A stretch of DNA of 7,695 bases from Chitinophagaceae bacterium. Its GTDB lineage: Bacteria; Bacteroidota; Bacteroidia; Chitinophagales; Chitinophagaceae. Below, in pieces: positions 6,492-7,695 of the stretch (position 1 is the first letter of the stretch; each line of letters opens with the position of its first letter). The notes under the pieces were generated by a model that saw nothing but the letters and a program-made list of their open reading frames with translations, did no database searches and was not told where the DNA came from. The position numbers were made by a program, and so were the translations under genes. The stretch is from the NCBI GenBank assembly GCA_026785745.1, contig JAJAZO010000335.1:1-7695 (forward strand), written 5' to 3'.

Positions 6492-6604
6492 ATAAAAACG
6501 GCTTTGTTTACCTGTATCAGATTTGAGTTAAATAACCGATGCAGACATGGGGAAAGTGTGGGGAAAATGAATATCTGACTGATTGATCCATTAAATGAAA
6601 AACA

Positions 6605-6636
6605 TTTGGCTAAAAACAGGTGCAAACCTATCTTTG
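6605..6636 (+). promoter_or_regulatory. Promoter of tRNA-Glu (TTTG, 20 nt, TATCTTTG)
   Basis: TTTG (6605-6608) and TATCTTTG (6629-6636) match the Bacteroidota sigma-A consensus exactly (-33 TTTG, -7 TAnnTTTG) with a 20-nt spacer. The start site should fall near 6643, about 32 nt before the mature tRNA. It is the best promoter in the window. It diverges from the gap promoter, whose box lies about 137 bp away. Confidence 0.75.
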
Positions 6637-6674
6637 CCGTCCCTAAAAATTTCATCCTGAATGAAATGAAGGAC

Positions 6675-6746
6675 GGCCCGTTCGTCTAAGGGTTAGGACA
6701 CCACCCTTTCACGGTGGTGATACGAGTTCGAATCTCGTACGGGCTA
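6675..6746 (+). tRNA. tRNA-Glu (anticodon UUC)
   Basis: A complete cloverleaf is visible. The acceptor stem pairs 6675-6681 with 6739-6745 (first pair G-U), with discriminator A6746. The D-arm stem GTC/GAC pairs 6684-6686 with 6697-6699. The anticodon stem CCACC/GGTGG (6701-6705/6713-6717) holds loop CTTTCAC with anticodon TTC at 6708-6710. The variable loop is 4 nt, and T-arm ACGAG/CTCGT encloses TTCGAAT (6727-6733). UUC reads GAA and GAG codons. The 3' CCA is not encoded and must be added by nucleotidyltransferase. The gene stands alone between a strong promoter and a strong terminator. Confidence 0.97.
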
Positions 6747-6759
6747 CTAAAGATACATT

Positions 6760-6775
6760 TGTACCGTCCGGTACA
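6760..6775 (+). other. Small hairpin just after tRNA-Glu
   Basis: TGTACC (6760-6765) pairs with GGTACA (6770-6775) around a 4-nt loop. It lies 14 nt past the tRNA 3' end and 5 nt before the terminator stem. It may guide 3'-end processing of the precursor, or add to termination. The arms are short and the role is a guess. Confidence 0.4.
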
Positions 6776-6780
6776 CAACG

Positions 6781-6820
6781 AAATCCCCGCAAACTTAATG
6801 GTTGCGGGGATTTTTGTTTT
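6781..6820 (+). terminator. Intrinsic terminator of tRNA-Glu, possibly also serving uxuA from the other side
   Basis: A perfect 12-bp stem AAATCCCCGCAA/TTGCGGGGATTT (6781-6792 with 6802-6813) has a 9-nt loop and is followed on the plus strand by TTGTTTTT. This is a classic rho-independent terminator 35 nt past the tRNA. On the minus strand the same stem lies 45 nt past the uxuA stop, but its tail there is only TTTCG, so termination in that direction would be weaker. Confidence 0.9.
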
Positions 6821-6857
6821 TAACATTCACCGCTTAATGAAGGCATTTATAATTCTC

Positions 6858-7695
6858 TTATAAAGCAAAGGAAGATCTGAAAACACCTAATTCTAACCCC
6901 CTTAGTTCAGCTAAACCACGTAGTCTTCCAATAGCACTATATCCCGGATATGCTTTTTTATTCAAGTCGTCCAACATTTGATGCCCATGATCAGGCCGCA
7001 TGGGAATAGAAACATTTCTCCGTTTCATTATTCCCACTATTTCTTTAACGACGGAATACATATCTGTATCACCTGCCAGATGATCAGCTTCATAAAAATT
7101 TCCTTCTTCATCCCGTTTGGTATTTCTTAAATGCAGAAAGTGTACATTGTCACCAAATCGTTTCAGCTTTTTTACCAGGTCATTATCTGCCCTTGCACCA
7201 AAAGCACCAGTACAAAAACATAAACCGTTGGACGGTGAAAGTGCGGCATTCAATAAGTCTTCAGCATCTTGTTCAGTACTTACTATTCTTGGCAATCCCA
7301 ATACATGATATGGAGGGTCATCCGGGTGGATAGCCATTTTCAAACCACACTCTTCTGCTACCTCCACTATTTGTTGTAAAAAATAGAAAAGATGCTGTTT
7401 TAATTTACTGGCATCAATGCCATCATAGGTTTTTAATGCGGCTAATATTTGTTCTTTTGTAAATCTTTCTTCACTTCCCGGCAGACCCAGTAATGCGTTG
7501 CGAAAAAGAGTTTCTTTCTCTTCATCTGTCACCCGGTTCAACCGCTGTTTTGCTTTTTTTATTTCTTCGCCTGTGTAGTCCTTTTGAGCATCCGGTCTCT
7601 TTAATAAGAATAAGTCAAAAGCGATAAAGGCAGAACGTTCAAAGTAGAATGCCTTGCTGCTTGTAATTGCCGTTCTGTTTTTTAATATTCTAGCA
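6858..7695 (-). CDS. uxuA: Mannonate dehydratase (3' portion, cut by window edge)
   Basis: UxuA converts D-mannonate to 2-keto-3-deoxy-D-gluconate in hexuronate breakdown, using a divalent metal. About 278 C-terminal residues are visible of roughly 390 usual for the family. The frame stays open to 7694, so the N-terminal third lies outside the window. Numbered from the first visible residue, landmarks are [21 protein letters not shown] (14-34), HPDDPP (123-128), GLPRIVST (133-140), [13 protein letters not shown] (161-173), HLRNT (188-192), HLAGDTDMY (205-213) and [14 protein letters not shown] (231-244). The His, Cys and Asp residues expected to bind metal and substrate are present. The in-frame TTG at 7541 is internal, because clear UxuA sequence continues upstream of it. 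The C-terminus, [20 protein letters not shown] plus a short tail, is complete. Confidence 0.95.
   Translation of the reverse strand, partial: ARILKNRTAITSSKAFYFERSAFIAFDLFLLKRPDAQKDYTGEEIKKAKQRLNRVTDEEKETLFRNALLGLPGSEERFTKEQILAALKTYDGIDASKLKQHLFYFLQQIVEVAEECGLKMAIHPDDPPYHVLGLPRIVSTEQDAEDLLNAALSPSNGLCFCTGAFGARADNDLVKKLKRFGDNVHFLHLRNTKRDEEGNFYEADHLAGDTDMYSVVKEIVGIMKRRNVSIPMRPDHGHQMLDDLNKKAYPGYSAIGRLRGLAELRGLELGVFRSSFAL

Noticed and set aside
6434..6655. Open frames on both strands in the gap/tRNA intergenic region
   Set aside because: They run across the gap and tRNA promoters and the tRNA leader and resemble no known protein.

Overview
The window looks like chromosomal DNA of a Bacteroidota bacterium, probably of the Chitinophagaceae type (inference). 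It is moderately AT-rich. Every start codon lies in an A/T-rich leader without a Shine-Dalgarno sequence. The two clearest promoters carry the Bacteroidota -7 box TAnnTTTG, at 6484-6491 on the minus strand and 6629-6636 on the plus strand. The proteins are of types common in that phylum. No mobile element, CRISPR array or phage gene was seen.

Layout. A minus-strand operon (2475 to 68) encodes two LemA-family membrane proteins, a small TPM-domain protein without a signal peptide, and an exported TPM-domain protein with a membrane segment and a Gly-rich tail. The genes are 11 nt apart, overlapping by 1 nt, and 4 nt apart, and a strong 15-bp hairpin (15-49) follows. Divergent from it (2626-3747, plus) is a probable lipoprotein of the PQQ-dependent glucose/sorbosone dehydrogenase family. 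It converges, with only 6 nt between stop codons, on a minus-strand glycolytic cluster: gap (6421-5408), a small uncharacterised probable membrane protein (5335-4979) and pgk (4953-3754). A long hairpin (5358-5398) sits between gap and the small gene. Its three non-Watson-Crick positions are all G-U in the minus-strand RNA, so it is a transcript-level structure.

Divergent from gap is a single tRNA-Glu(UUC) at 6675-6746, with a near-consensus promoter, a short hairpin-bearing leader and a strong terminator (6781-6820). At the right edge, the 3' two-thirds of uxuA (mannonate dehydratase) lies on the minus strand and runs off the window.

Function. GapA and Pgk catalyse consecutive glycolytic steps and are probably co-transcribed, with the hairpin able to uncouple their levels. 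UxuA acts in hexuronate breakdown, which feeds the Entner-Doudoroff branch. The dehydrogenase would oxidise sugars in the cell envelope. The LemA/TPM operon is a conserved type of gene group without a settled function and is the least explained part of the window, together with the small protein between gap and pgk. Most of the window is ordinary housekeeping sequence; nothing proves a new system.
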